Assembly (NCBI RefSeq): GCF_007828035.1
Contig: NZ_VITV01000008.1
Location: forward strand, 62,001-126,000
DNA from: Nitrospirillum amazonense
Lineage (GTDB): Bacteria > Pseudomonadota > Alphaproteobacteria > Azospirillales > Azospirillaceae
DNA: 64,000 nucleotides
Reading direction: 5' to 3'
The number at the start of each line of letters is the position of its first letter. Position 1 is the first letter of the stretch. The notes under the pieces were generated by a model that did no database searches, had not been told where the DNA came from, and saw only the letters and a program-made list of their open reading frames with translations. The position numbers were made by a program, and so were the translations under genes. Positions 1 to 9,353 of this stretch are shown one piece after another.

Positions 1-791
1 TCCAGGTCGGCATCGGGCATGATGATCATGTGGTTCTTGGCGCCGCCGAAGCACTGGGCCCGTTTCCCGTGTTCCGCCGCCGTGGCGTAGATGTAGTTGG
101 CGATGGCGCTGCTGCCGACGAAGCCAACGGCCTGTATGCGCGGGTCGGTCAGCAGCGTGTCCACCGCTTCCTTGTCGCCGTTCACCACGTTGAAGACGCC
201 CTCGGGCAGTCCCGCCTCCAGGAACAGTTCCGCCAGGCGCAGCGGCACCGACGGATCGCGCTCCGACGGCTTCAGCACGAAGGCGTTGCCGCAAGCGATG
301 GCGGGGGCGGCCTTCCACAGCGGGATCATGGCCGGGAAATTGAAGGGCGTGATACCCGCGACCACGCCCAGGGGCTGGCGCATGGAGTAGACGTCGATGC
401 CGGGGCCGGCGCTGTCGGTGTACTCCCCCTTCAGCAGGTGGGGGATGCCGATGGCGAACTCCGCCACCTCCAGCCCGCGCTGGATGTCGCCCTTGGCGTC
501 GGCAATGGTCTTGCCATGTTCGGAGGACAGCAGCCGCGCCAGGCTGTTCATGTCGCGGTTCACCAGGTCCACGAACTTCATCAGCACGCGGGCGCGGCGC
601 TGCGGGTTGGTGGCTGCCCAGGCCGGCTGGGCCGCCTCGGCGGCGGCGATGGCGGCCTCCACCTCGCTTTTCGAGGCCAGCGGCACCTTGGCTTGCACCT
701 CGCCGGTGTTGGGGTCGTACACGTCGCCGAAGCGGCCGGACGTGCCCGGCACAGGACGGCCGTTGACGAAATGGGTCAGTTCCCGGGTCAT
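1..791 (-). CDS. mmsA: Methylmalonate-semialdehyde dehydrogenase (CoA-acylating), N-terminal part
   Basis: Reverse translation from the ATG at 791 gives about 263 residues of an aldehyde dehydrogenase fold, opening MTRELTHFVNGRPVPG and containing GVVAGITPFNFPAMIPLWK, KPSERDPSVPLRLAELF and GGAKNHMIIMPDADL. The last motif is typical of MmsA, which converts methylmalonate or malonate semialdehyde to propionyl- or acetyl-CoA in valine, thymine and inositol breakdown. The catalytic cysteine lies beyond the window edge, so the gene is cut, not broken. A strong AGGAGGA ribosome site precedes the ATG. The gene diverges from the LysR regulator at 892, which probably controls it. Confidence 0.93.
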   Translation of the reverse strand, partial: MTRELTHFVNGRPVPGTSGRFGDVYDPNTGEVQAKVPLASKSEVEAAIAAAEAAQPAWAATNPQRRARVLMKFVDLVNRDMNSLARLLSSEHGKTIADAKGDIQRGLEVAEFAIGIPHLLKGEYTDSAGPGIDVYSMRQPLGVVAGITPFNFPAMIPLWKAAPAIACGNAFVLKPSERDPSVPLRLAELFLEAGLPEGVFNVVNGDKEAVDTLLTDPRIQAVGFVGSSAIANYIYATAAEHGKRAQCFGGAKNHMIIMPDADL

Positions 792-840
792 GCGCGTTCC
801 TCCTGCTATGATTGTTTTGCACCAGTTAAACATTCATATT

Positions 841-854
841 CCTGCACGTACAGG
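841..854. promoter_or_regulatory. Candidate LysR operator between mmsA and its regulator
   Basis: The 100-base divergent gap contains CCTGCACGTACAGG, an inverted repeat with 12 of 14 positions symmetric. It sits between two divergently transcribed genes, where a LysR regulator usually binds. The assignment is inference from position and symmetry only. Confidence 0.35.
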
Positions 855-891
855 GCGCTGATTTCGCCCTCGGCTGTGCGGGAATTCCCAT

Positions 892-1797
892 ATGGAAAGC
901 TCATTTGACTGGGACGCCCTGCAGTCGTTCCTGGCGGTGGTGCGCGCGGGCAAGCTGACGGCGGCGGCCCGCCGCCTGGGCGTGGATCATTCCACCCTCA
1001 GCCGCCGCATCGCCGACCTGGAACGCACCCTGCAGACCCAGCTGTTCACCCGCAGCGTCCAGGGTTATGCCCTGACACCCCAGGGGGAGAAGCTGCTGGC
1101 CTCGGCCCAGGCCATGGAGTCCGTGGCGCTGGGCATTCTGGGGGAGGTGGCGGGCTCCAGCCTCAAGGTGGCGGGCAGCGTGCGCATCGGCGCACCCGAC
1201 GGCTTCGGCACCGTGTTCCTGGCGCCGCGCCTGGGCGACCTGGGGGCGGCCCATCCGGATTTGCTGGTGGAACTGGTGACCACGCCCCGGCTGTTCAGCC
1301 TGACCAAGCGCGAGGCCGACATCGCCATCGGCCTGGCGCCCCCGCGCGAGGGCCGGTTGCACGCCCGCAAGCTGACGGACTATCAGCTGGGCCTGTACGC
1401 GGCCCAGGACTATCTCGACCGGCGGGGGGCGCCGCTGCGGCGGACCGACCTGCGCGACCATCGCCTGATCGGCTATATCGGCGAGCTGATCTACGCGCCG
1501 GAACTGGACTACGTGCCCCTGATCGAAAAGGATCTGGCGCCCAGCATCACCAGTTCAAACCTATTGGCCCAATACCAGATGACCCTGGCGGGGCAGGGGC
1601 TGTGCGTCCTGCCCTGCTTCATGGCGGGGCAGGAGCCGCGACTGCGCCGGGTTTTGCCCGAGACGGTATCCCTGACACGTTCCTTCTGGCTGATCGTCCA
1701 TTCCGACTTGCGCGCGCTGGCGCGGGTGCGCATCACCTCCGACTTCATTGTCGAGGCGGTGAGGGCCGCCCGCGCTATGTTCACGCCGGACGTGTAG
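892..1797 (+). CDS. LysR-family transcriptional regulator
   Basis: This 301-residue protein has the LysR plan. An N-terminal winged helix-turn-helix occupies about residues 7-66 (FLAVVRAGKLTAAARRLGVD, then STLSRRIADLE), and a substrate-binding effector domain spans about 90-295. It starts at ATG 892 and diverges from mmsA with 100 bases between them, so it most likely regulates methylmalonate-semialdehyde dehydrogenase. Its effector is unknown. Its 3' end overlaps the convergent phospholipase C gene by 17 bases. The family call is certain; the target is inferred from position. Confidence 0.9.
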   Translation: MESSFDWDALQSFLAVVRAGKLTAAARRLGVDHSTLSRRIADLERTLQTQLFTRSVQGYALTPQGEKLLASAQAMESVALGILGEVAGSSLKVAGSVRIGAPDGFGTVFLAPRLGDLGAAHPDLLVELVTTPRLFSLTKREADIAIGLAPPREGRLHARKLTDYQLGLYAAQDYLDRRGAPLRRTDLRDHRLIGYIGELIYAPELDYVPLIEKDLAPSITSSNLLAQYQMTLAGQGLCVLPCFMAGQEPRLRRVLPETVSLTRSFWLIVHSDLRALARVRITSDFIVEAVRAARAMFTPDV

Positions 1798-3865
1798 ATC
1801 CGATGGCCGGGTCGGTGCTGGCCGGCCAGTCGCCGTCGGCGCGGCCGGCCAGGCGGCGTTGGACATGGTCGCCGGTGATGACCAAATCGTACCACCCGCC
1901 CGTGGGGCGCAGGGGCCAGCGCATGACGCCGCCCACCGGCCCCGGCGTCCAGGGCCGGTGGTGATCCAGATAGGCGCCGGGCTGGATGCTCACGTCCGTG
2001 CCGGGGGCCACGGTAACGCGCAGGGCGTCGCCCTCCACCGCCCAGCTGACGCCGGCGGTGCCCGCGCGGGTACCGGTGAAGGCGCGGTGAAAGCCGTTGG
2101 GGCCGCGCACCCACAGGTCATAGGCGCCCTCGGGCCCGGTCAGGTGCCAGTCCCCCGATAGCGTGCGGCCGGCCTCTACGGTGTAGCGGCGCGGGATGGC
2201 GTCCAGCCGCAGCCGGTCATAGACATGGAACACGGCGCCCTGGCCCGCCCCGGCGGAGAAGTCCAACCGCAGGGTGCCGGTGGTCGCATCAACGTGGCCG
2301 GCGACCTCCAGCGCGTAGCGCAGCCGGCGCGATGGCCGGGTCCCGGCCTCCTGCACCGGATGGGGCGGGGCTACCGGCGTTTCCGGCACCGTCTGGCCGA
2401 CAATGGCGCGGGCGCGGTCGCGGGTGGGCACCGTGTCCGGCAGAGGCGCCAGCTTGGCGTTGGGCGTCTTGAAGTCGAAGGCGGTCAGCAGGTCGCCGCA
2501 CACCGCCCGCCGCCAGGCGGAGATGTTGGGTTCCATCACGCCGAAGCGCCGCTCCATGAAGCGGATGATGGAGGTGTGGTCCGCCACCTCCGAATGCACC
2601 CAGCCGCCGCGCGACCAGGGGGATAGGATATAGCAGGGCACGCGCGGCCCCAGGCCGTAGGGCCGGCCGCGCAGGTTCAAATCGTCGCCATCGGCGCCGG
2701 GGGCTTTCAGGCGGTGATAGTCGTCGTCCGTCGCCGCCGTGCTGGCGCCGGCGAAACCACCGGGGGCGTCCGGGTCGGGAGAGGGCGGGGCCGGTGGCGG
2801 AACATGGTCGAAGAAGCCGTCATTCTCATCGAAGGTGATGAACAGCACGGTGCGCGCCCACACCTTGGGGTTGGCGGTCAGCGCGTCGATGACCTGGGCG
2901 GTGTAGGCCGCCCCCTGCGCCGGGCTGGAGGGGCCGGGATGCTCCGACCCTTCCTCCGTGCCCACGACCCAGGAGATCTGGGGCAGTCGGTCGGCCAGCA
3001 CATCCTCGCGCAGCTTGTCCAGCGCCCGGGTGGACAGGCCCTTTTCCCGCAGCACGGCGCGTGAGCCCGGATCGCCACGGTAGGCGGCGCGGTATTGCAG
3101 GAAATTGGCCAGCGGGTTGTCGCCGAAATTGTCGGCCATGTCCTGGTAATGGCCCCAGCTGATGCCCGCCGCCTCTAGCCGCTCCGGATAGGTCGTCCAG
3201 GAGAAGCGCGGGGTGCTGGCCGCATCCGGCTTCGTCAGGTCGTCGTCGGGGTTGTCGATGGCCGGGCCACCGCCCTTGCCGTGCGGGTCGTTGGTGCCGG
3301 TCCACAGGAACAGGCGGTTGGTGTTGGTGCCGGTGTGCATGGCGCAGTGGTAGGCGTCGCAGATCGTGAACGCCTCCGCCATGGCAAACTGGAAGGGAAT
3401 GTCCTCCCGCGTGTAATAGCCCATGGCGCGCTGGGTCTTGGCCTCCGGCCAATGGGCCATGCGGCCGTTGTCCCAGGCCGCCTGGGCATTGGCCCACTGG
3501 TGCGGCGTTCCCAACATGCGCATCAGATCGAAATGCGCCTTGGTCGACAGGTGGAAGGGATTGACCAGGCGCGGGTGCGGGTCGGTACGGTCGCGCTGGT
3601 CCCATACGGTTAGGGGCTGCCCATCCGGGCCCGGCGGCACCGGGATGGGGAAGCGGTCGCCGAAGCCGCAGACACCCGAGAGGGTGCCGAAGTAATGATC
3701 GAAGCCCCGGTTTTCCTGCATGAGCACGACGATGTGGGCCACATCCTCGATGGTGCCGGTGCGCACATCAGCAGGGATGGCGGCGGCGCGGGCCAGGGCG
3801 GGGGGCAAGCCGGCCAGGGCGGCACCGCCCAGCGCATGGCGAAGAAGCGAACGGCGATCCATCAT
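1781..3865 (-). CDS. Phospholipase C, phosphocholine-specific type, Tat-exported
   Basis: This 694-residue protein opens with a twin-arginine signal (DRRSLLRHALGGAALAG, Arg4-Arg5), so it is folded before export. The phosphoesterase domain follows: VLMQENRGFDHYFGTLSG near residue 48, HTGTNTNRLFLWTGTNDPHG, and the metal-site segment FITFDENDGFFDH. The C-terminal third (from about residue 500) resembles the repeated beta-rich DUF756 domains found in PlcH/PlcN enzymes. It should release phosphocholine or similar headgroups from phospholipids. It is the last gene of a minus-strand run with a phosphatase and TonB receptors, and starts 27 bases after the phosphatase stop, which fits phosphorus scavenging. 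Exact lipid specificity cannot be read. Confidence 0.92.
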   Translation of the reverse strand: MMDRRSLLRHALGGAALAGLPPALARAAAIPADVRTGTIEDVAHIVVLMQENRGFDHYFGTLSGVCGFGDRFPIPVPPGPDGQPLTVWDQRDRTDPHPRLVNPFHLSTKAHFDLMRMLGTPHQWANAQAAWDNGRMAHWPEAKTQRAMGYYTREDIPFQFAMAEAFTICDAYHCAMHTGTNTNRLFLWTGTNDPHGKGGGPAIDNPDDDLTKPDAASTPRFSWTTYPERLEAAGISWGHYQDMADNFGDNPLANFLQYRAAYRGDPGSRAVLREKGLSTRALDKLREDVLADRLPQISWVVGTEEGSEHPGPSSPAQGAAYTAQVIDALTANPKVWARTVLFITFDENDGFFDHVPPPAPPSPDPDAPGGFAGASTAATDDDYHRLKAPGADGDDLNLRGRPYGLGPRVPCYILSPWSRGGWVHSEVADHTSIIRFMERRFGVMEPNISAWRRAVCGDLLTAFDFKTPNAKLAPLPDTVPTRDRARAIVGQTVPETPVAPPHPVQEAGTRPSRRLRYALEVAGHVDATTGTLRLDFSAGAGQGAVFHVYDRLRLDAIPRRYTVEAGRTLSGDWHLTGPEGAYDLWVRGPNGFHRAFTGTRAGTAGVSWAVEGDALRVTVAPGTDVSIQPGAYLDHHRPWTPGPVGGVMRWPLRPTGGWYDLVITGDHVQRRLAGRADGDWPASTDPAIGSTRPA

Positions 3866-3892
3866 GATGGGCGGTCTTTCCGGGGCGGGAGA

Positions 3893-5146
3893 TCAGGGGG
3901 CGACCGACAGCTTGTCGGCCACGGTCTTCACGGGGCACAGCGTGCCGCAGCCGGGCAGGGGCAGCACGGCGCTCCAGGGCGGGCTGGCCAGGCTGAGGGG
4001 GGCCAGATTGCGCACCTGGTCCGGCGTCTGGGCGACATAGGCGACGCGGACCAGGGCTTGGCCGGCAGCGTCGCGCCACAGTTCCAGCCGCAGGCCGCCG
4101 CCCACGGGCGGATCATCCTCGCCATAGCCCTGGACCTGGAAGTGCACGCCCAGCAATCCCGCGATGGCGGCGATGTTGTCGTCATGGCCCACCAACAGGG
4201 TGACGGGTGGCTGGCCGGCGCCGGTCAGCGCCTCCGCCATACGCGGGGCCAGGGCCACGGCCTTGCGCGGCGCCATGTAGGCGTTGCGGGCGAAGACGTC
4301 GAACTGCAGTCCGTGCAGGCGGGAAATCTGCGCCAGCGCGTCGCTTAGGCCGGGACCGGCGCCCAGGCGGCCCCAGGCCACCTGATCCGGCGCCATGCCC
4401 TCCAGATATTCCAGGATGAAGATCTGCGCCGCGCCGGCGGTCTGGGCCACGGGCCCGCGCAGATCCACGCCGCGGTTGTCGGCGCTGGGGCTGATGACCG
4501 TGCGCTCCTGCACCAGGTCGCAGGCCGGCAGGGTCTTGTCACAGCCCAGGCCGCGGATGGTGAGCGCGATGGCGGGCACCAAGTAGGTGGAGGCGTTGCG
4601 CACGTTGTCCATCTCCGGCTCCATGGCCTTCACGGCGGCGGCGGCATCCACGGTGGCGGCACCGGCCTCGAACGGATCGAACAGCGGGTCCAGCGTGCCC
4701 GGCGGCCTGTGCCCCACAGGCAGGGGGCAGTTCGGCGCCAGGCCTTGGGCCATGGCTTCGCCCGTGCGGATGGTGCGCTCCGCCGAATTGGTCCAGATCG
4801 CCACCTGGCTTGCGGCGGGGCAGCCCTGGGCCGGCAGCAGGCCGTTGGCGGCCAGCCACTGGCGTTGATAGGCGCCCATCAGCGTCGCGGCGGCGGCGCC
4901 ATGGGGCGTGAGGTGGCTGGGCGCCACCGGCCAGGACGGCCACGGGCCCTGTGCCAGCCCGGGGGCCGCTTCGGTATCCAGGGGGGCCCGCACACCGTGG
5001 CGCACCAGCATGACCACCCGCTCCAGCGTCAGGGGCTGGCCGTTCGCGGCGCGGGGGGCCACGGTGGCGTCGGGTGCCGCTTGAGCCGGGGCGGTCGCCA
5101 GCATCAGGCCGGCCAGGAGAAGGAGAAGAAGGCGGGTCACGGGCAT
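3893..5146 (-). CDS. Histidine acid phosphatase, phytase/AppA-like, periplasmic
   Basis: The 417-residue product has a signal peptide (MPVTRLLLLLLAGLMLATAP, cleavage near AQA-AP). The histidine acid phosphatase signature RHGVRAP is at about residues 49-55, with the nucleophilic histidine, and a C-terminal GHDDN supplies the family's HD pair. Length and layout match AppA-type 4-phytases and glucose-1-phosphatases. I chose the ATG at 5146 because the signal peptide begins there; an in-frame extension to 5428 would run through the preceding gene and has no signal sequence. It begins 17 bases after the HD-like protein and is probably co-transcribed. Substrate (phytate or sugar phosphate) is inferred. 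Confidence 0.9.
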   Translation of the reverse strand: MPVTRLLLLLLAGLMLATAPAQAAPDATVAPRAANGQPLTLERVVMLVRHGVRAPLDTEAAPGLAQGPWPSWPVAPSHLTPHGAAAATLMGAYQRQWLAANGLLPAQGCPAASQVAIWTNSAERTIRTGEAMAQGLAPNCPLPVGHRPPGTLDPLFDPFEAGAATVDAAAAVKAMEPEMDNVRNASTYLVPAIALTIRGLGCDKTLPACDLVQERTVISPSADNRGVDLRGPVAQTAGAAQIFILEYLEGMAPDQVAWGRLGAGPGLSDALAQISRLHGLQFDVFARNAYMAPRKAVALAPRMAEALTGAGQPPVTLLVGHDDNIAAIAGLLGVHFQVQGYGEDDPPVGGGLRLELWRDAAGQALVRVAYVAQTPDQVRNLAPLSLASPPWSAVLPLPGCGTLCPVKTVADKLSVAP

Positions 5147-5163
5147 CTTTCCAGCAGCAGGGG

Positions 5164-6312
5164 TCAAAACACGCCTTGGGCGCGCAGTTGGGTCAAGGCT
5201 TGGGTAAGGGCGTCCAGTCCGCCCTGGGCTGCCAGCGACTGTACACGGGCGGCCCCCAGGTGACTCAGCACCGCGTGGCGATAGCCCCAGGTGTAGCGGG
5301 CGGGGTCGCCGGCATCCACGCCGAAGCGGGGGGCCAATTGGCGCAGCAGGGCGTCGGCATCCTCCACGGCCGGTTCGGCGTAGACCCAGTTGTGGTCGGA
5401 TTGCGCGTGGATCAGGCAGGCGGACCACCAGCGCGGCACGGCGCCGGTTTCGGTCATACCGGGCAAGGTCAGGCCACCCGCCTGTGCCGGCGCCAGGTAA
5501 CCCGCTGCCACCGGATCCACCCGGGCGATGATGGCGGCGGCGCGCAGCCAGTGCACCAGCCGATCGGGCTTGCCCCGTTCCGGCGCCTGGTGGGCGCAGG
5601 CCTGGACGATGATCAGGTCGGCCGGCATGCGGCGGGCCATCGCCTCCGCGAGGCCCAGGATGTGATGGGCGCCGGTGCGATAGTCGCCATCGGGTCCATG
5701 TCCGCCCAGGGATACCTCGGGCGGCAACCCGCCATCCGGGCGCCAGACGAACAGCAGGGCCTTGGCCCAGTCATGCCACAGCGGTGCGGCGGCGATCAGA
5801 TCGTCCTGCCCATCCAGGACGACACCGTCGATGGCCCGGTAGGCGGCGGCGAAATCCTTGGCGCTTTGGGCGTTGAAGGCTTCGTGCACGGGCAGGCCGC
5901 CAGGCCAGGAATGATGGCTGCCGGCATTGCCGCCGGGGGCGGCGGCGAAGGGTTGGGGCAGATGGGGGCAGGGGCCGCCCTCGCCGGGCAAGGCCGGGAA
6001 CAGCCCATCCACCAGGCCGTCGCCGGGGTCGGCCAGGCCCTCGGCCACCAGCCGGTTGATGATGTCTCGCTTGTCCGCTTGGCCCAGGTTGGCGCGATGG
6101 GCCACGCAGGTGGCGGGGTTGAACAGGGCGTCCTCGGTCGCGGCCTTGATGACCGGGTCGTGTATCGTGCTCACATCGGCGCGCAAGCGGGCCAGGGCAT
6201 CGCGCGTCAGGGGCGAGGCGCCGGCGAGGGTGGCGGCATCGGCCGCCAGCGCGGGCCGGGCCAGCAGCAGTAGCACAGCCAAGGCGGAGGCCAGGCGGAG
6301 GAGCGTCGTCAT
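5164..6312 (-). CDS. Exported HD-type metal-dependent hydrolase-like protein
   Basis: The 382-residue product has a clear signal peptide (TLLRLASALAVLLLLARP, cleavage near ALA-AD). The mature part carries HHSWPGGLPVHEAF near residue 134, WHDWAKALLF near 179, GAHHILGLAEAM near 216, ACAHQAP near 240 and SDHNW near 307. The order H, HD, H, H, D resembles the metal ligands of HD-domain phosphohydrolases. I do not recognise a characterised homologue. HD enzymes are nearly all cytoplasmic, so an exported one is unusual. The ATG at 6312 overlaps the TGA of the TonB receptor (TGATG) behind a CAGGAG ribosome site. Neighbouring phosphatase and phospholipase suggest a phosphoester substrate; function unproven. 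Confidence 0.7.
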   Translation of the reverse strand: MTTLLRLASALAVLLLLARPALAADAATLAGASPLTRDALARLRADVSTIHDPVIKAATEDALFNPATCVAHRANLGQADKRDIINRLVAEGLADPGDGLVDGLFPALPGEGGPCPHLPQPFAAAPGGNAGSHHSWPGGLPVHEAFNAQSAKDFAAAYRAIDGVVLDGQDDLIAAAPLWHDWAKALLFVWRPDGGLPPEVSLGGHGPDGDYRTGAHHILGLAEAMARRMPADLIIVQACAHQAPERGKPDRLVHWLRAAAIIARVDPVAAGYLAPAQAGGLTLPGMTETGAVPRWWSACLIHAQSDHNWVYAEPAVEDADALLRQLAPRFGVDAGDPARYTWGYRHAVLSHLGAARVQSLAAQGGLDALTQALTQLRAQGVF

Positions 6313-9300
6313 CAAAACTCCTGTTGCAGGCTGAGTTCATAGCTGCGGCCGGCGCTGATGGTCTGCACCACGGCGTCGCCGTGACGGCCGACACTGGTGC
6401 GGTAGGCCAGGGCGTCGCCCAGATTGCGCACCGTCAGCCGCGCGCTCAAGCCCCCGCCGGCATTATAGCCGGCGCTGAGGTCCAGCCGGCGCGTGGGATG
6501 CACCCAGGTATCCAGCGCGCTGCCCGCCAGGGTCGTTCCGCCCCCGGAAACAAACGCGGTGCCGTAGGATTGCACGTAATCGTCGGCCCAGCGGTAATCC
6601 ACGGACAGATGCAGGGCGTCGCGGTCGTAACGCAGTTGCACCCCGGCCAGCCAGCGGGGCGCATACTGCACCCGTTCGATCGTGCTCAAATCGGGGCTGT
6701 TGAGGCGCACCGCCGTGGTCTCCCAGCTGAGGGTGCCGGCCAGATGGAGATCACGCAGGATCTCGGCCACGGGCGCCAGGCCCTGATCCACCGACAGCTC
6801 CGCCCCGGTCAGCCGGGCGGTGCCGCCATTGGTGGGGATGCTGAGTCGGACTTGCGCGTCGCTGGTGGGGGACCCCACCGCCAGGCCGCCGCCGGCGTCG
6901 TAGAGGTAATTTTTTAAGCGCTTGTGGAACAGCGCCAGTTCCAGCCGACCGTCCTCCCCGGCGGTGTCACCCCAGGTCCAGGCGCCGGACAGGTCGAAAT
7001 TCAGGCCGTCGACCGCCTTCAGGTCAGGGTTGCCCCGGGTGATGGTGACCACGCCGTCACTGTCCTGTGTGGCGGTGGCGTTGCCCGCCAGTTGATAGGG
7101 CGACGGCGCGGTCTGGCTGGTCCAGACGGCGGCGCGGTAGGTCGAGCGTTCGTCCGGCTGCCAGCGGGCGAGCACGCGGGGCAGCAGGGCGGTGAACCGG
7201 CTGCCACTCTCATTCCAGCCGTAATGGACGCCGCCCGCGGGCGCGCCGTTGTTGCCCGACAGCCAATAGCGGTTGGTCAGGTCAGAGAATTCCGCCCGTA
7301 ACCCCGGCAGCAGGGTGAGGTCATCCCAGGTCAGCCGCGCCTGGGCATAGGCGGCCACCGTGCGCTCCCCACCGCTCAGCGTGTTGCCGTTCCAGGCATC
7401 GGCGGTCCAGGTCGCGGTGCCGTCACGCTGGCGGTACAGCTGCGCCAGCCGGTCGGCATCGATCAGGGGGAAGGTGAAATTGTAGATGCCGCTGAGCGGT
7501 GCCGTCAGCGTGCCGGCGCGCAGGCCCGCGGCCGCCAGGTCGGCCACGCTGGTGCCGGCGTCCACCGCCCCCAGCCCGCCTACCAGTTGCCCTTCCTGGT
7601 CGCGGCGGTAGCTGTCGCGCTGGCTGTCGGTGATCTTTACCCCGGCTTCCAGCGTGGCGTCGGAGGTCACGGCCAGCTTGCCGTCCAGGGCGCCGCCCAG
7701 CCTATCCTGACGGCTGGACAGGCTGGTGATCTGGCCGCGGTTGGAAACCGGCAAGTTCTCCACTCCGTCGGCCATTGCCAAGGCGCCGGACGGTCCAGCG
7801 ACCACGGGATAGCCGTCCTTGTGCCCCAGGCTCAGGCCCTGGTTCACCGTGGTGCCGGTCGGGTTCCAGAACGACAGCTCGATATGCTGGGGCCGGCCGT
7901 TCTCCCCCCAGGTGTAGAACAGGCGGGGCGACAGGGTCAGGGCGCCCGTGTGCCAGTCGGCGCCCAGCTGGGCCGTGCCCAGGGTGGCGGTATCGGGGTT
8001 GGTCTCGAACCAGTAATGCACCTGGGTCTTGACGCTGCGGTTTTCATAAAGGCCGTTGCCCAGGGCGACGCGGGTGATGAAGCTGGGGTCGCGCCCACCC
8101 TGGAAGCCCGTCTGGTAGACTTCCTGGTCGGTGTCGGCCGTGGCCACGGTGACATGGGCGAAGGCGCGGAAGGTGTCGTTGGGCTGCCAGTCGCCCGCCA
8201 GGCTGCCCCCCCAGCGCCGCGTCTCCCCTTCCGAATATTGCACGTTCAGCGAGGTGGCCAGCAGGTCGCGCGCCGGATCCAGGCCGGCCGGCGTCTGGCC
8301 GCTGGCGTCGACCAGGCGGTATTCGAACTGGGTGGACTGGTAGGACTGTTCCACGCTGGCGAAGCGGTTGCGTCCGTAATAGCCGGTGACGGCCAGGCCC
8401 AGGCTGTGGTCGCGGCCGAGCTGCCGCGCGACGTCCACGGTGGCGAGGCCCCCGCCCGAGGGCCGGCCCAGGTTGGCGGAGCGTTCGTCCAAATTGCCCT
8501 GGACCACCAGGCGCGTATGCTCGCCACCCTCCAGGGCGGACGCCAGGCGCAGGTCGAACTGGCCCGCGGTGGCATCGCCGTCGTCATGGGCGTCCGGCGT
8601 CTTGGTCAGTTCCACCCCGTCCATGGCGAGCGGCGGCAGCAGGCTCAGTTGCACGGCGCGGCTGTAGGGCATGCTTTGCGCCACCGATACCCCGTCCAGG
8701 CGGGTGACGGCGTAGGCGCTGTCCAGCCCGCGCACGGCAGCGAACTGGCCTTCTCCCCGCGCCGCCCGGTCGATGCCACCCAGGTCGCCCTGAAGGGACG
8801 TTACCAGCACGTTGACCCCGGCCAGCCGGCCCAGGCTTTCCGCCAGGGTGCGGTCGGCCCGGTCGTGCAGGTCCGCCGTGGTCAGGCTGTCGGTCACGGC
8901 GGTAGCGGTGATTTCCGCCGGGGGCGTGCCGTGGTAGGGCGCCTTGACGATCAGCACCTCGGGCAGCTGACCGCCGCTGGCCGGTGCCACCGCCGGCGTG
9001 GCCGGGATGGACGATGCCCGCTCCAACTCGATGGCGCCACCGTCACCCAGACGATAGCGCAGGTGGCAGCCCGATATCAGGCGGCCCAGCGCTGCCTCGA
9101 AATCCGTCACACCGGCCAGCGGTCCGGCGCGGCAGCCGCGCACCAGTTCCGGCCGGAACAACACGTCGCGGCCGGACTGGCGCGCCAGGTCCAACAGCGC
9201 GCTGCCCAGCGGTTGTTCCGCGATGGTGAATGGCGTTCCCGCCGGCGCGGGCGCCGCTACCAGCAACGGCAGCACGGCGCAGGACGCCGCCAGCCGGCGG

Positions 9301-9353
9301 CGTCCTGGCCGGCGCTGGGGTCTACCGCCGGCGCGCAATCCGGTAATCCCCAT
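6312..9353 (-). CDS. TonB-dependent receptor with STN signalling domain (FecA-type)
   Basis: From the ATG at 9353 the 1013-residue product has a signal sequence, an STN domain (FTIAEQPLGSALLDLARQSG to about residue 115), a plug domain (AAVRGLDSAYAVTRLDGVSV) and a 22-strand barrel ending in ELSLQQEF with terminal phenylalanine. The STN domain is the part that talks to a FecR anti-sigma factor, and FecR and FecI lie directly upstream. The start overlaps the fecR-like stop by 32 bases; an in-frame extension to 9578 would be entirely within that gene and has no signal peptide. Downstream phosphatase and phospholipase genes point to an organic-phosphate ligand rather than a siderophore, which is inference. 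Confidence 0.9.
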   Translation of the reverse strand: MGITGLRAGGRPQRRPGRRRLAASCAVLPLLVAAPAPAGTPFTIAEQPLGSALLDLARQSGRDVLFRPELVRGCRAGPLAGVTDFEAALGRLISGCHLRYRLGDGGAIELERASSIPATPAVAPASGGQLPEVLIVKAPYHGTPPAEITATAVTDSLTTADLHDRADRTLAESLGRLAGVNVLVTSLQGDLGGIDRAARGEGQFAAVRGLDSAYAVTRLDGVSVAQSMPYSRAVQLSLLPPLAMDGVELTKTPDAHDDGDATAGQFDLRLASALEGGEHTRLVVQGNLDERSANLGRPSGGGLATVDVARQLGRDHSLGLAVTGYYGRNRFASVEQSYQSTQFEYRLVDASGQTPAGLDPARDLLATSLNVQYSEGETRRWGGSLAGDWQPNDTFRAFAHVTVATADTDQEVYQTGFQGGRDPSFITRVALGNGLYENRSVKTQVHYWFETNPDTATLGTAQLGADWHTGALTLSPRLFYTWGENGRPQHIELSFWNPTGTTVNQGLSLGHKDGYPVVAGPSGALAMADGVENLPVSNRGQITSLSSRQDRLGGALDGKLAVTSDATLEAGVKITDSQRDSYRRDQEGQLVGGLGAVDAGTSVADLAAAGLRAGTLTAPLSGIYNFTFPLIDADRLAQLYRQRDGTATWTADAWNGNTLSGGERTVAAYAQARLTWDDLTLLPGLRAEFSDLTNRYWLSGNNGAPAGGVHYGWNESGSRFTALLPRVLARWQPDERSTYRAAVWTSQTAPSPYQLAGNATATQDSDGVVTITRGNPDLKAVDGLNFDLSGAWTWGDTAGEDGRLELALFHKRLKNYLYDAGGGLAVGSPTSDAQVRLSIPTNGGTARLTGAELSVDQGLAPVAEILRDLHLAGTLSWETTAVRLNSPDLSTIERVQYAPRWLAGVQLRYDRDALHLSVDYRWADDYVQSYGTAFVSGGGTTLAGSALDTWVHPTRRLDLSAGYNAGGGLSARLTVRNLGDALAYRTSVGRHGDAVVQTISAGRSYELSLQQEF

